This document shows, in pieces, positions 1-8,501 of a stretch of DNA of 64,000 nucleotides. Each line of letters opens with the position of its first letter. Position 1 is the stretch's first letter. A program made the position numbers and the translations under genes. Under the pieces are notes generated by a model. It worked only from the letters and a program-made list of their open reading frames with translations, did no database searches and was not told the origin of the DNA. Origin of the DNA: Eubacteriales bacterium (lineage in GTDB: Bacteria > Bacillota > Clostridia > Christensenellales > Aristaeellaceae); the NCBI GenBank assembly GCA_028693055.1, contig JAQUWD010000016.1, forward strand, positions 1-64,000, read 5' to 3'.

Positions 1-650
<650 letters not shown>

Positions 651-653
651 GGA

Positions 654-1466
654 TCAGATCAGCCTTTCGGGAGTTTTGCTCTGGCGGCGCTGCTTACGGG
701 CTTTGCGCTCCTTGCGGCGCTTTTTATCGTCGCCCATCTTGATGCCGGTATTGATCTTGGTACGCTGGGCAGGGCCTTGCAGATAGCCAATACCGTAGGC
801 CAGAGGAGCGATCAGGATACACAGAGGGCTAAGCCGTTCCATCAAGAGCGTCGCGTCGGCGCTGATGTAGGAGGCAACGCTGACGAAGGGCATGATCATG
901 GCGCGGACGATGATGCGCAGAATGTCCAACGCTTGGATGCCCGCACCGGTGGTGTAGTAGTTTAACGGATTGCCGAACTCGTTTTGCAGCATCAGCTCGC
1001 TGGTCCAGGAGGGCAAAACGCCCAGCGCGTAGGTGATGGGCTTGGTCATCACGGCGAAGACCAGCGCGATAAGTACGTAGGGCGCGGCTCCCATCAGCGC
1101 TTCAAAGAAGCCCTTGGCCGGATGGTAGCAGCGGTTTCGGTCCTCGGGGGAAATGTCCTTGCCCTCTTCTTGGCGGGAGTACATCATTTCACCATAAGCC
1201 ACATCGCCGGTTCCCTGACTCATGCCGCGAACCAGCTGGTAGTAGATCACCAGCGCGATGATGGCGATGGCGGGTAGAATGCGCCCGATTAGACTGTCAA
1301 AGCTGATGAGCACGGAGCCAATGAAATAGAGGAAGGAAACGCCCAGCAAAGCCAAAACGCGTTTGGGGACTTCCTTCCATGCGTCTTTCCCGCAAAAGGA
1401 GCCGGTCAGAAACGGCTTTTCCACCTTCTCAATCACTGGCTTTTTCTGACCTGTTTTTTTCTGCAT
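654..1466 (-). CDS. Conserved membrane protein of unknown function
   Basis: 270 residues from the ATG at 1466, which has a GGAAAGG Shine-Dalgarno about seven bases upstream; a longer reading frame to 1556 would overlap the end of alr and has no ribosome site. Hydrophobic stretches near residues 35-52, 60-77, 125-145, 190-210 and 220-238 suggest four to five membrane segments. A short acidic/basic loop lies between them, and a very basic tail (KKRRKERKARKQRRQSK) would face the cytoplasm. The family was not recognised. It sits between alr and rsmD with short spacing, so it is co-transcribed; no function is inferred. Confidence 0.75.
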   Translation of the reverse strand: MQKKTGQKKPVIEKVEKPFLTGSFCGKDAWKEVPKRVLALLGVSFLYFIGSVLISFDSLIGRILPAIAIIALVIYYQLVRGMSQGTGDVAYGEMMYSRQEEGKDISPEDRNRCYHPAKGFFEALMGAAPYVLIALVFAVMTKPITYALGVLPSWTSELMLQNEFGNPLNYYTTGAGIQALDILRIIVRAMIMPFVSVASYISADATLLMERLSPLCILIAPLAYGIGYLQGPAQRTKINTGIKMGDDKKRRKERKARKQRRQSKTPERLI

Positions 1467-1527
1467 GGTATTTTCCTTTCCTGTGCCCTTGCCCGGCAAG
1501 GGGTATTTTGGCAAAAAGGGGCGTGCT

Positions 1528-2643
1528 TCATACATGAAGATAAATACGCGGCACACGGGCGGTAATGCTTAACAATACCTCGTAGCTGATGGTATCCGCA
1601 AAGGCGGCTAGCTCCTCGGCGGTGATTTCGTCGTTACCCTGTGTGCCGATCAGCACGACTTCGTCACCAACGGTTACATGGGGAATGTCCGTAACGTCAA
1701 GCATGGTTTGATCCATACACACACGGCCAACGATGGGGGCGCGGCAGCCGCGTACAAGCATCTGCCCGCGGTTGCTGGCGGCACGGTGGTAGCCGTCACC
1801 GTAGCCCACGGCTGCCGTGGCGATGAGCATATCTCTAGGGGCGGTGAAGGTGCGTCCATAGCCGATGGTTTCCCCGGCCTTGATGGCCTTCACATGAACG
1901 ATTTCCGTTACCCAGCGCAGCGCGTGCTGGAAGGGCAGCGCCGTTTGTACCGGGGGATACCCGTACAAGGAGATTCCTTCCCGAATCATGGAAAAATAGG
2001 CTTTGGGCGCCAACAGGCTCATGGCGCTGTTGGCTACGTGGGCGGGAATGGCGGGATCGAAGAAGGCGCGCAGTTTGACAAAGCGGGCCAGCTGCTCCTC
2101 GGTAAATTGGTTTAGCCCGCCGCCTGCAAGCGGTTCGTCTGCCACGGCAAAATGGGTGTAGATGCCGGTGGCCTTCACATGGGATGCTGCCGCCAGCGCC
2201 GCCGCCATAGCCCGCGCCTCTTCCTCTGTGCGCAGACCGATGCGGTTCATGCCGGTATCCAGCTTGACGTGGAGCAAGGCTGTTTTTTGCTGTGCCTTCG
2301 CTTCCGCATCGAGCAGGGCGACCATTTCCGGAGTGAAAACCGTCTGGGTCAGGTCATGCTTTACCGCTTCCGACGCGGAAGCCTTCGTAGCCGCACCCAG
2401 CACCAGCACGTTTGCCGTCACGCCGCTCTCCCGCAGAGCAACTCCCTCGTCGGGCAGCGCCACGGCAAAGTTGTTTGCGCCAAGGGTGCTCAGCGCCTTC
2501 GCTACGGGAATCATCCCATGGCCGTAGGCGTCGGCTTTGATAACCGGCATGATTTTAACGCTTTCAGGCGCCTGCCGCCGCATCACCAGATAGTTATTGC
2601 GGATCGCGTCCAGATCGACAGCCACAAAATTGTTGCGTAGCAT
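1528..2643 (-). CDS. alr: Alanine racemase
   Basis: 371 residues, typical length. The PLP-binding lysine is Lys36 in PVIKADAYGHG, and the C-terminal domain carries the GYGDGYHRAASNRG segment, with RVCMDQTMLDV after it. The enzyme interconverts L- and D-alanine for peptidoglycan synthesis. The ATG at 2643 lies six bases after the stop of the ACT-domain gene, with GTAAGAAG upstream, so it belongs to the paaK-ior transcript. The link between D-alanine supply and an aryl-CoA operon is unexplained and may simply be read-through. Confidence 0.95.
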   Translation of the reverse strand: MLRNNFVAVDLDAIRNNYLVMRRQAPESVKIMPVIKADAYGHGMIPVAKALSTLGANNFAVALPDEGVALRESGVTANVLVLGAATKASASEAVKHDLTQTVFTPEMVALLDAEAKAQQKTALLHVKLDTGMNRIGLRTEEEARAMAAALAAASHVKATGIYTHFAVADEPLAGGGLNQFTEEQLARFVKLRAFFDPAIPAHVANSAMSLLAPKAYFSMIREGISLYGYPPVQTALPFQHALRWVTEIVHVKAIKAGETIGYGRTFTAPRDMLIATAAVGYGDGYHRAASNRGQMLVRGCRAPIVGRVCMDQTMLDVTDIPHVTVGDEVVLIGTQGNDEITAEELAAFADTISYEVLLSITARVPRIYLHV

Positions 2644-2649
2644 GACTTC

Positions 2650-3081
2650 TTACAGTCCCCTTACCTCATCCTGAGAAAGCAGCTTTACACCCGCATCGCT
2701 CAGCACTTTTTCCGCTTCCGGCAGTTTATCCACCCGGAAGATAATTAACGCGTGATCGCCGGCATTGCGCACAAAGCTGTAGAGGTATTCCACCACGATG
2801 TCGTGATCCGCCAGCGCTTGTAAAACGTCAGCCAATCCGCCGGGCTTGTCAGGCACGCTAACAGCCAGCACGTCGGTGAGCTTCACGGTATAGCCGTTGG
2901 CGGAGATCAGTTCGACTGCCTTCTCATAGTCTGCCACAATGCCGCGCAGGATTCCGAAGTGGGTGGTATCCGCCACGGAGAGGGACACCAAGTCAATGTG
3001 GTTGTCGCCCAGCAGCTTGGTGAAATGGGCTAAACGACCCGGAGTGTTTTCAATAAACACGGAAATTTGCTTGACGTACAT
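2650..3081 (-). CDS. Tandem ACT-domain amino-acid-binding protein
   Basis: 143 residues made of two ACT domains (about 1-68 and 70-138). Each begins with a beta strand and a P-G-R/G-L turn: IENTPGRLAHFTKLL and VPDKPGGLADVLQAL. There is no catalytic domain. ACT domains bind amino acids and regulate partners. Stand-alone double ACT proteins of this kind are regularly found beside phenylacetate-CoA ligase and indolepyruvate oxidoreductase genes. A role as an aromatic amino acid sensor is an inference from this neighbourhood. A good ribosome site (AAGGAGG) precedes the ATG. Confidence 0.88.
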   Translation of the reverse strand: MYVKQISVFIENTPGRLAHFTKLLGDNHIDLVSLSVADTTHFGILRGIVADYEKAVELISANGYTVKLTDVLAVSVPDKPGGLADVLQALADHDIVVEYLYSFVRNAGDHALIIFRVDKLPEAEKVLSDAGVKLLSQDEVRGL

Positions 3082-3103
3082 GATGGGAACCTCCTTATTT
3101 TGA

Positions 3104-4411
3104 TTATTTTAGCTTCCGCTTATCGGTGACACGGTTGGCTTTGCCTTCGCTGCGGGGCAAGGTGCCGGGCTGGCAAAGCTTGACATGGGCGTTGATTAAA
3201 GCGTGGGAAGCCAACGAGTTAACTAGCTTGCGCTCCAATGTTTCCATATCCTTGATGGTGTCGCTCATCATGGACGGGTTCAACTCCACCTGTACCTCGA
3301 TGGTATCCAGAATGCCCTGACGGTCTACCACAATTTGGTACTGAGGCGCTACGCCCTCCACCTGCATCAGCGCGTGCTCAATCTGAGAGGGGAATACGTT
3401 AACGCCACGGATGATGAGCATGTCGTCGGTACGGCCCATCACCCGGCCCATACGCACGTGAGTACGGCCGCAGTCGCAGGGCTCGTCGGTTAAGGTGCAA
3501 AGGTCATGGGTGCGGTAGCGAAGCAAAGGCATGCCATGCTTTGTCAAGGTGGTAAAGGTCAAATCGCCCTGCTGACCGTAAGACAGCCCCTTGCCGTCCT
3601 CACCAATGATTTCCGGCAGGAAGTGATCCTCCCAAACATGCATGCCGTTCTTGCACATGCACTCCATGGCTACGCCGGGTCCCATTACCTCGCTGAGACC
3701 ATAGACGTTCAGCGCGTCGATGCCCAGCTTTTCCTCGATATGCTTCCGCATATCCTCCGTCCACGGCTCCGCGCCGAAAATGCCGCTTTTCAGCTTCAAA
3801 CGGTCCAGCGATATGCCTTCCTTTTCGAGGGCTTCCGCCAGATTCAGCGCATAGGAGGGAGTGCAGCATAGGGCGGTGGAGCCGAAGTCCTCCATAATCA
3901 TCAGCTGGCGCACGGTATTGCCGCCGCTGATGGGAATGACGGACGCGCCTACCCGCTCCGCGCCATAGTGCGCGCCCAAGCCGCCGGTGAAAAGGCCGTA
4001 GCCATAGGCTACCTGCACGATATCGTTTTTACCCACATTGGCGCAATACATCGCGCGAGCCATTAGCTCTGCCCAGCGGTCGATATCGCCGCTGGTATAG
4101 CCCGCCACGGTAGGCTTGCCGGTGGTGCCGCTGGATGCGTGGATGCGGACAATCTCGCTGCGGGGTACCGCAAACATGTCAAAGGGATAATTATCCCGCA
4201 GGTCATGCTTTTCCGTAAAGGGCAGCTTCTCGATATCGCATACGCCATGGATATCGCCGGGGGTAATACCCAGCTGCTGCATTTTGTGGCGGTAGAAGGG
4301 TACGTTTTCATAAACGCGGCGCACCACATCCCGTAGGCGTTCGTCCTGAACGGCGCGCAATTGTTCCCGAGGCATGGTTTCCATGGTGGGGTTCCAGTAA
4401 CGGTTTTCCAT
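3104..4411 (-). CDS. paaK: Phenylacetate-CoA ligase (second copy of the operon)
   Basis: An AMP-forming aryl acid-CoA ligase of about 435 residues. The phosphate-binding loop [14 protein letters not shown] lies near residue 90, the adenylate motif [17 protein letters not shown] near 235, and the C-terminal swivel region [19 protein letters not shown] near 330. It activates aryl acids such as phenylacetate or indoleacetate to CoA thioesters. The start is taken at ATG 4411, with GAGAG nine bases upstream, rather than the in-frame TTG at 4420. It is about 40 percent identical by eye to the copy at 6813-8105, so the two may prefer different side chains. Confidence 0.92.
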   Translation of the reverse strand: MENRYWNPTMETMPREQLRAVQDERLRDVVRRVYENVPFYRHKMQQLGITPGDIHGVCDIEKLPFTEKHDLRDNYPFDMFAVPRSEIVRIHASSGTTGKPTVAGYTSGDIDRWAELMARAMYCANVGKNDIVQVAYGYGLFTGGLGAHYGAERVGASVIPISGGNTVRQLMIMEDFGSTALCCTPSYALNLAEALEKEGISLDRLKLKSGIFGAEPWTEDMRKHIEEKLGIDALNVYGLSEVMGPGVAMECMCKNGMHVWEDHFLPEIIGEDGKGLSYGQQGDLTFTTLTKHGMPLLRYRTHDLCTLTDEPCDCGRTHVRMGRVMGRTDDMLIIRGVNVFPSQIEHALMQVEGVAPQYQIVVDRQGILDTIEVQVELNPSMMSDTIKDMETLERKLVNSLASHALINAHVKLCQPGTLPRSEGKANRVTDKRKLK

Positions 4412-4435
4412 GTTGATCAACTCTCTTGTACAATA

Positions 4436-5014
4436 TCAGGCGACCAGCGCCCGTCCTTTGGCGAAGGCGTCCAAATTAACGGACAAGGTCTTTTTAGGCA
4501 CGCAGGCGGCAATGGCCTCGTGCCATGCTTGCTCTCCGAAGGGTAGATGCTTGCTTAGCATGCCCAGTAGCACAAGGTTCAGCGCTTTTTGGCTACCGGC
4601 TTCAATGGCAAGTCCCAGCGCGTCGGCCTGCTCCACCCGGTGCCCGTCCAGCACCGACAAGGGATTTTCGGGATATTTAGCCGCGCCGATAATCACGGGC
4701 ATGGGGGAGATGCGCTGCACGTTGACGATGGCGACGCCGTCCTTTTTAAGAAACGCAGCGGCGCGGGCGGCCTCCAACGCTTCAAAGCTGACGAGGTAAT
4801 CTGCCTGTCCCACGGACACCATGGGAGCATGCACCTTGTCGCCCACCCGGACATGGGTGATGACGCTGCCGCCCCGCTGGCTCATGCCGTGAACCTCGCT
4901 GACCTTTACGCCGCAATTTTCGCTAAGAGCCAGCCTACCCAGAATTTTGCTCGCCAGTAGCGTGCCCTGACCGCCTACGCCGACGATGACTAAATCAAAT
5001 TGAACCTTGCTCAT
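4436..5014 (-). CDS. iorB: Indolepyruvate ferredoxin oxidoreductase, beta subunit
   Basis: About 192 residues, a single gamma-type domain of the 2-oxoacid:ferredoxin oxidoreductase superfamily. It begins with the glycine-rich loop VIVGVGGQGTLLASKIL and has the SEVHGMSQRGGSVITHVR segment typical of IorB. With IorA it oxidises aryl pyruvates to aryl-acetyl-CoA, CO2 and reduced ferredoxin. The ATG at 5014 has GGAGG nine bases upstream and lies one base after the iorA stop; the ATG at 5023 would leave no spacing from the Shine-Dalgarno. Confidence 0.93.
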   Translation of the reverse strand: MSKVQFDLVIVGVGGQGTLLASKILGRLALSENCGVKVSEVHGMSQRGGSVITHVRVGDKVHAPMVSVGQADYLVSFEALEAARAAAFLKKDGVAIVNVQRISPMPVIIGAAKYPENPLSVLDGHRVEQADALGLAIEAGSQKALNLVLLGMLSKHLPFGEQAWHEAIAACVPKKTLSVNLDAFAKGRALVA

Positions 5015-5015
5015 T

Positions 5016-6794
5016 TCACGCATCCTCCCCTGACTTGATCGCCTTGAAGGGGCAAACCTGAACGCACATCCCGCAGCCGATGCACAGCGCGGGGTTGATG
5101 CGCACGCCGCCCTCGGCCCGTTCGATGGCGGGACAGGTCAGCTTCATGCATGCGCCGCAGTTTTTGCAGCCTTCAATCCGGCAGGACGGATGAACGGTTT
5201 TGTCCAGAAGCGCACAGGGCCGACGGGCAATGATCACGCTGACCGTCTCGTTGGCTGCGGCTTCCCGGACGGCTTTTTCCATAGCCTTCAGGTCAAAGGG
5301 ATCCACGATTCTGACGTCGGTAACGCCGCAGCTTTCAGCCAGCTTTTCCAGATTCAGCTGGGGCGCGGGCTGATGGTGAATGTCAAAACCGGTAGCGGGG
5401 TTTTGCTGATGGCCCGTCATGCCGGTAATGCGGTTATCCAAAATGATGACGGTGATGCTTTCCTGATTATACACCGCGTCCACCAAAGAGGTGATACCAC
5501 TGTGGATAAAGGTACTGTCGCCCAGCACCGCTACGGTGCTCTTGGAGAAGGCCTTGCCCTGCGCCCGCTCCATACCGCTGGCCATGCCGATGCTTGCGCC
5601 CATGCAAAGGCAAGCGTCAATGGCGCTGAGGGGCGGCAGGGCGGCCAGCGTATAGCAGCCGATATCGCCCATCACCCGCATGTTTAGCTTGTTCAGCGTG
5701 TAAAAAACGCCGCGATGGGGGCAGCCGGGGCAGAGCACGGGGGGACGGCCCGGAAGCTCCTGTGTGTGAATTTCTGGCATAGGCTCGCCATTCAAAACGT
5801 TTTTCAGCTTTTCTACGCTCAGCTCGCCTTGAATGCCGGTGTATTTCTTTCCTTCCACAGCGATTCCGGCAGCGGCGATATCCTTCTCCATCAGCCCTTC
5901 CAGCTCTTCTACCACGATCAGCCGTTCCACCTTGGAGGCAAATTCTCGGATCAGCTTCATGGGCAGGGGATAAACCATGCCCAGCTTCAAGGTGCTGGCA
6001 TAGGGAAGCGCGTCCCGTACATATTCGTAGCACGCGCCGCTGGTGATGATGCCTACGCTGGTTTCCCGCATCTTAACCACGTTGATGGGCATACGATTGG
6101 CGGCTTCCTTTAGGAAGGTCTCCCGCTGCTCCACGTGCAGATGGCGTTTTTTAGCCATGGCGGGCATCATAACGTTTTTCATCATGTCCTTTTGATAGGG
6201 CTTGAGCGCCGCTTCCGTGCGCTCGCCTACAGGGGTCACGCTGCGGGCGTGGGCGATGCGGGTGGTGAGCCGCAGAAAGATGGGGGTATCCAGCTCCTCG
6301 CTCATTTGAAAGGCGAGCTTGGCAAAGGCGGCGCACTCTCGGCTATCGGAGGGCTCCAGCATGGGAATATGGGCAGCCCGGGCGTAGTAACGGCTGTCCT
6401 GCTCGTTTTGACTGGAATGCATGGCGGGGTCGTCCGCTACGACGATGACCATGCCGCCGTTCACGCCGGTATAGGCGGCGGTAAAGATGGGATCGGCGGC
6501 TACGTTTACGCCCACATGCTTCATGCAGGTCATGGAACGGGCTCCGCCTAGCGATGCGCCAAAGGCAACTTCGCAGGCGACCTTTTCATTGGGCGCCCAT
6601 TGTACGTTGATCTCCGGGAAATGGGCGATGACCTCCGTAATTTCGGTGCTGGGGGTACCCGGATAGCTGGTAACCACCCGAACGCCCGCCTCCCACGCGC
6701 CCTGCGCTACGGCTTCGTTGCCCAGCATCAGCTTCTCGTCTATGGAATTGGCGGTAAAAACATCCGCCGTGATCATTTTTTCATCCACGTTCAT
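5016..6794 (-). CDS. iorA: Indolepyruvate ferredoxin oxidoreductase, alpha subunit
   Basis: 592 residues, normal for IorA. The N-terminal pyrimidine-binding domain has the TSYPGTPSTEI signature, and the thiamine-diphosphate domain has GDIGCYTLA and GDSTFIHSGI. The C-terminal tail holds two 4Fe-4S ferredoxin motifs: CKNCGACMKLTCPA and CIGCGMCVQVCPFKAI. The enzyme turns indolepyruvate, phenylpyruvate or hydroxyphenylpyruvate plus CoA into the aryl-acetyl-CoA with reduction of ferredoxin. It is oxygen-sensitive and marks an anaerobe. It lies between the two paaK genes. Confidence 0.95.
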   Translation of the reverse strand: MNVDEKMITADVFTANSIDEKLMLGNEAVAQGAWEAGVRVVTSYPGTPSTEITEVIAHFPEINVQWAPNEKVACEVAFGASLGGARSMTCMKHVGVNVAADPIFTAAYTGVNGGMVIVVADDPAMHSSQNEQDSRYYARAAHIPMLEPSDSRECAAFAKLAFQMSEELDTPIFLRLTTRIAHARSVTPVGERTEAALKPYQKDMMKNVMMPAMAKKRHLHVEQRETFLKEAANRMPINVVKMRETSVGIITSGACYEYVRDALPYASTLKLGMVYPLPMKLIREFASKVERLIVVEELEGLMEKDIAAAGIAVEGKKYTGIQGELSVEKLKNVLNGEPMPEIHTQELPGRPPVLCPGCPHRGVFYTLNKLNMRVMGDIGCYTLAALPPLSAIDACLCMGASIGMASGMERAQGKAFSKSTVAVLGDSTFIHSGITSLVDAVYNQESITVIILDNRITGMTGHQQNPATGFDIHHQPAPQLNLEKLAESCGVTDVRIVDPFDLKAMEKAVREAAANETVSVIIARRPCALLDKTVHPSCRIEGCKNCGACMKLTCPAIERAEGGVRINPALCIGCGMCVQVCPFKAIKSGEDA

Positions 6795-6812
6795 CGTCTC
6801 CTGTTTTATTAC

Positions 6813-8105
6813 TCAGCGCAGATCGCTTACGCGCTTGGCCTTGCCTTCGAAGCGTTTGAGGGTGTTGGGAGATACCAGCGTGACCTCCACGTCCAGCTGC
6901 AAAACCGTGCGTAGGTCGGCTTTGATTTTGCGGTGCAGGGCTTCCAGCTCGCTGTATTTATCCAAAAGCGCCGCGTCGACCAGCTCCACCTTTACCTGTA
7001 GATGATCGGTGTAATCCTTGCGGGTTACCACAATCTCGTAATGAGGTCCGATACCCTGCTGACCGATGAGCACGCTTTCGATTTGAGAGGGGAACACGTT
7101 CACGCCGCGAATAATGAGCATATCGTCGCTGCGCCCCTTGATTTTTGCCATGCGCAGGGAGGTGCGCCCGCAGGGGCAGCGTTCCTCAATGAGCCGCGTG
7201 ATATCCCGAGTGCGGTAGCGGATGGCGGGCTGGGCTTCCTTGGCTAGGGTGGTGAGCACCAGCTCGCCCTCCGCGCCCATGGGAAGAACCTCCTCCGTAT
7301 CCGGGTCGATGATCTCGGCAAGGAAGCAGTCCTCATTGATGTGCATGCCGTGCTTGCATTCGCATTCGCCGGATACGCCCGGACCCATAACCTCGGTCAG
7401 GCCATAGTTTTCGGTGGCTAGAATGTGGAAGCGGTTTTCCAGCTCCGTTCGCATTTCCTCGGTGCTGGCCTCCGCCCCGAAAAGCCCTACCCGCAGCTTA
7501 ATGTCTTTCAGCGCGTCCATTTTCTGCGCCATCTCGCACAGATACAGCGCATAGCTGGGCGTGGCGATTAAAACGGTGGAGCCGAAATCCCGCATGATAT
7601 GAATTTGACGCTCGGTATTTCCGCTGGAAATAGGGATGATGGCGCAGCCTATCTTTTCAAGACCGCCATGCAGACCGAATGCGCCTGTAAACAGGGTGTA
7701 GCCAAAGCTGATTTGTGCGATGTCGTCGGCGGTAACACCGCCTGCCGTGGCGATGCGGGCGATGCATTCCGACCATACGTCCAAATCTCGGCGGGTGTAG
7801 CAGCCGGTGATGGGCTGGCCGGTAGTGCCGCTGGATGCGTGGATGCGCACCACGTCATGCATGGGCACAGCCAACAGCTTAAACGGGTACTGCTCCCGAA
7901 GCTCCGTCTTACAGGTCAAGGGAATTTTGGAGAGATCCTTGAGGGTTTGAATGTCGCCAGGCTTTACGCCGGCCTTGACCATTTTGTCGTGGTACATGGG
8001 CACATGGTCGTAGGCTTGCGAAACGCTCCATTTAAGACGCTCTAATTGCATCGCTTCTATGGCGCTGCGTTTGGCGCATTCGATGTCCGGGTTCCAGATG
8101 GCCAT
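6813..8105 (-). CDS. paaK: Phenylacetate-CoA ligase (first copy, operon leader)
   Basis: 430 residues with the ASSGTTGQPITGCYTRRD phosphate loop near residue 90, NYGLTEVMGPGVSGE near 235 and [20 protein letters not shown] near 330. This is the ANL superfamily aryl acid-CoA ligase. It is the first gene of the operon: GGAAGGAG lies ten bases before the ATG, and an extended -10 promoter lies about 100 bases upstream. Together with IorAB it could run forward (activating aryl acids for reductive carboxylation to aromatic amino acids) or backward (ATP from aryl-acetyl-CoA). The sequence does not decide the direction. Confidence 0.93.
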   Translation of the reverse strand: MAIWNPDIECAKRSAIEAMQLERLKWSVSQAYDHVPMYHDKMVKAGVKPGDIQTLKDLSKIPLTCKTELREQYPFKLLAVPMHDVVRIHASSGTTGQPITGCYTRRDLDVWSECIARIATAGGVTADDIAQISFGYTLFTGAFGLHGGLEKIGCAIIPISSGNTERQIHIMRDFGSTVLIATPSYALYLCEMAQKMDALKDIKLRVGLFGAEASTEEMRTELENRFHILATENYGLTEVMGPGVSGECECKHGMHINEDCFLAEIIDPDTEEVLPMGAEGELVLTTLAKEAQPAIRYRTRDITRLIEERCPCGRTSLRMAKIKGRSDDMLIIRGVNVFPSQIESVLIGQQGIGPHYEIVVTRKDYTDHLQVKVELVDAALLDKYSELEALHRKIKADLRTVLQLDVEVTLVSPNTLKRFEGKAKRVSDLR

Positions 8106-8204
8106 GATAAAATCGCTCCTTCCAAACTGCTTGCTCCTAAGCTACCGTCCGCGTCTGCCAACCTGCCGTCATACAAAAGGGCGGACGGGTGAATGTAATT
8201 ATAT

Positions 8205-8213
8205 AGTATAGCA
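8205..8213 (-). promoter_or_regulatory. Extended -10 promoter of the paaK-ior operon
   Basis: On the minus strand the sequence reads TGCTATACT, a TG-n extended -10 element, followed by a second AT-rich hexamer TATAAT at 8198-8203. No convincing -35 is seen at 17 bases. The predicted start lies about 90 bases before the first paaK ATG. The leader between them shows no riboswitch or T-box that I recognise. The stretch 8214-8344 holds nothing else that I can name. Confidence 0.45.
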
Positions 8214-8344
8214 CAACGATAAAGGAAAGGAAAGAGACGGGAAAGCGAGTTTACGGTATGGCAATAAAGCGATTGGATATGCGATAGAAGCTGAAAATTT
8301 TGTGAGACTGCAAAAAAATAGCAGCCATTGTAGACTGCTCAGGC

Positions 8345-8498
8345 TGTCGAAAAACCCCTTGTGAGGGTGTCGGGGGAGCCCGCAGGCTCCCCTGACTGCA
8401 TTCGTATCGACCGGCTTTGCCGGTCGGGCGGGCAGTTTGCGGCAAAGCCGCAAACATTACCCGTAACTGGCGAAAAAGCGCGTAGCGCTTTTTTGACA
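8345..8498. repeat. Mosaic of four perfect hairpins with inverted terminal TGTC(G/A)AAAAA
   Basis: Four perfect hairpins follow each other: stems 8373-8380/8385-8392 (GGGGAGCC), 8408-8415/8419-8426 (CGACCGGC), 8435-8443/8447-8455 (GTTTGCGGC) and 8473-8481/8485-8493 (AAAAAGCGC). Loops are three or four bases. The outer ends are imperfect inverted repeats, TGTCGAAAAA at 8345-8354 and the complement of TGTCAAAAAA at 8489-8498. This looks like a small non-coding repeat (MITE- or REP-like). On the minus strand the first hairpin met after spoIIE could also act in transcript ending. No second copy is present in this window. Confidence 0.6.
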
Positions 8499-8501
8499 CC
8501 G

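Noticed and set aside
8106-8204. T-box or other riboswitch in the leader of the paaK operon
   Set aside because: No T-box sequence (TGGNACC type) or specifier stem could be found in the leader.
8345-8351. Spo0A box TGTCGAA near the paaK operon
   Set aside because: It is part of the terminal sequence of the hairpin repeat and lies over 130 bases upstream of the promoter, so it is probably not a regulator site.
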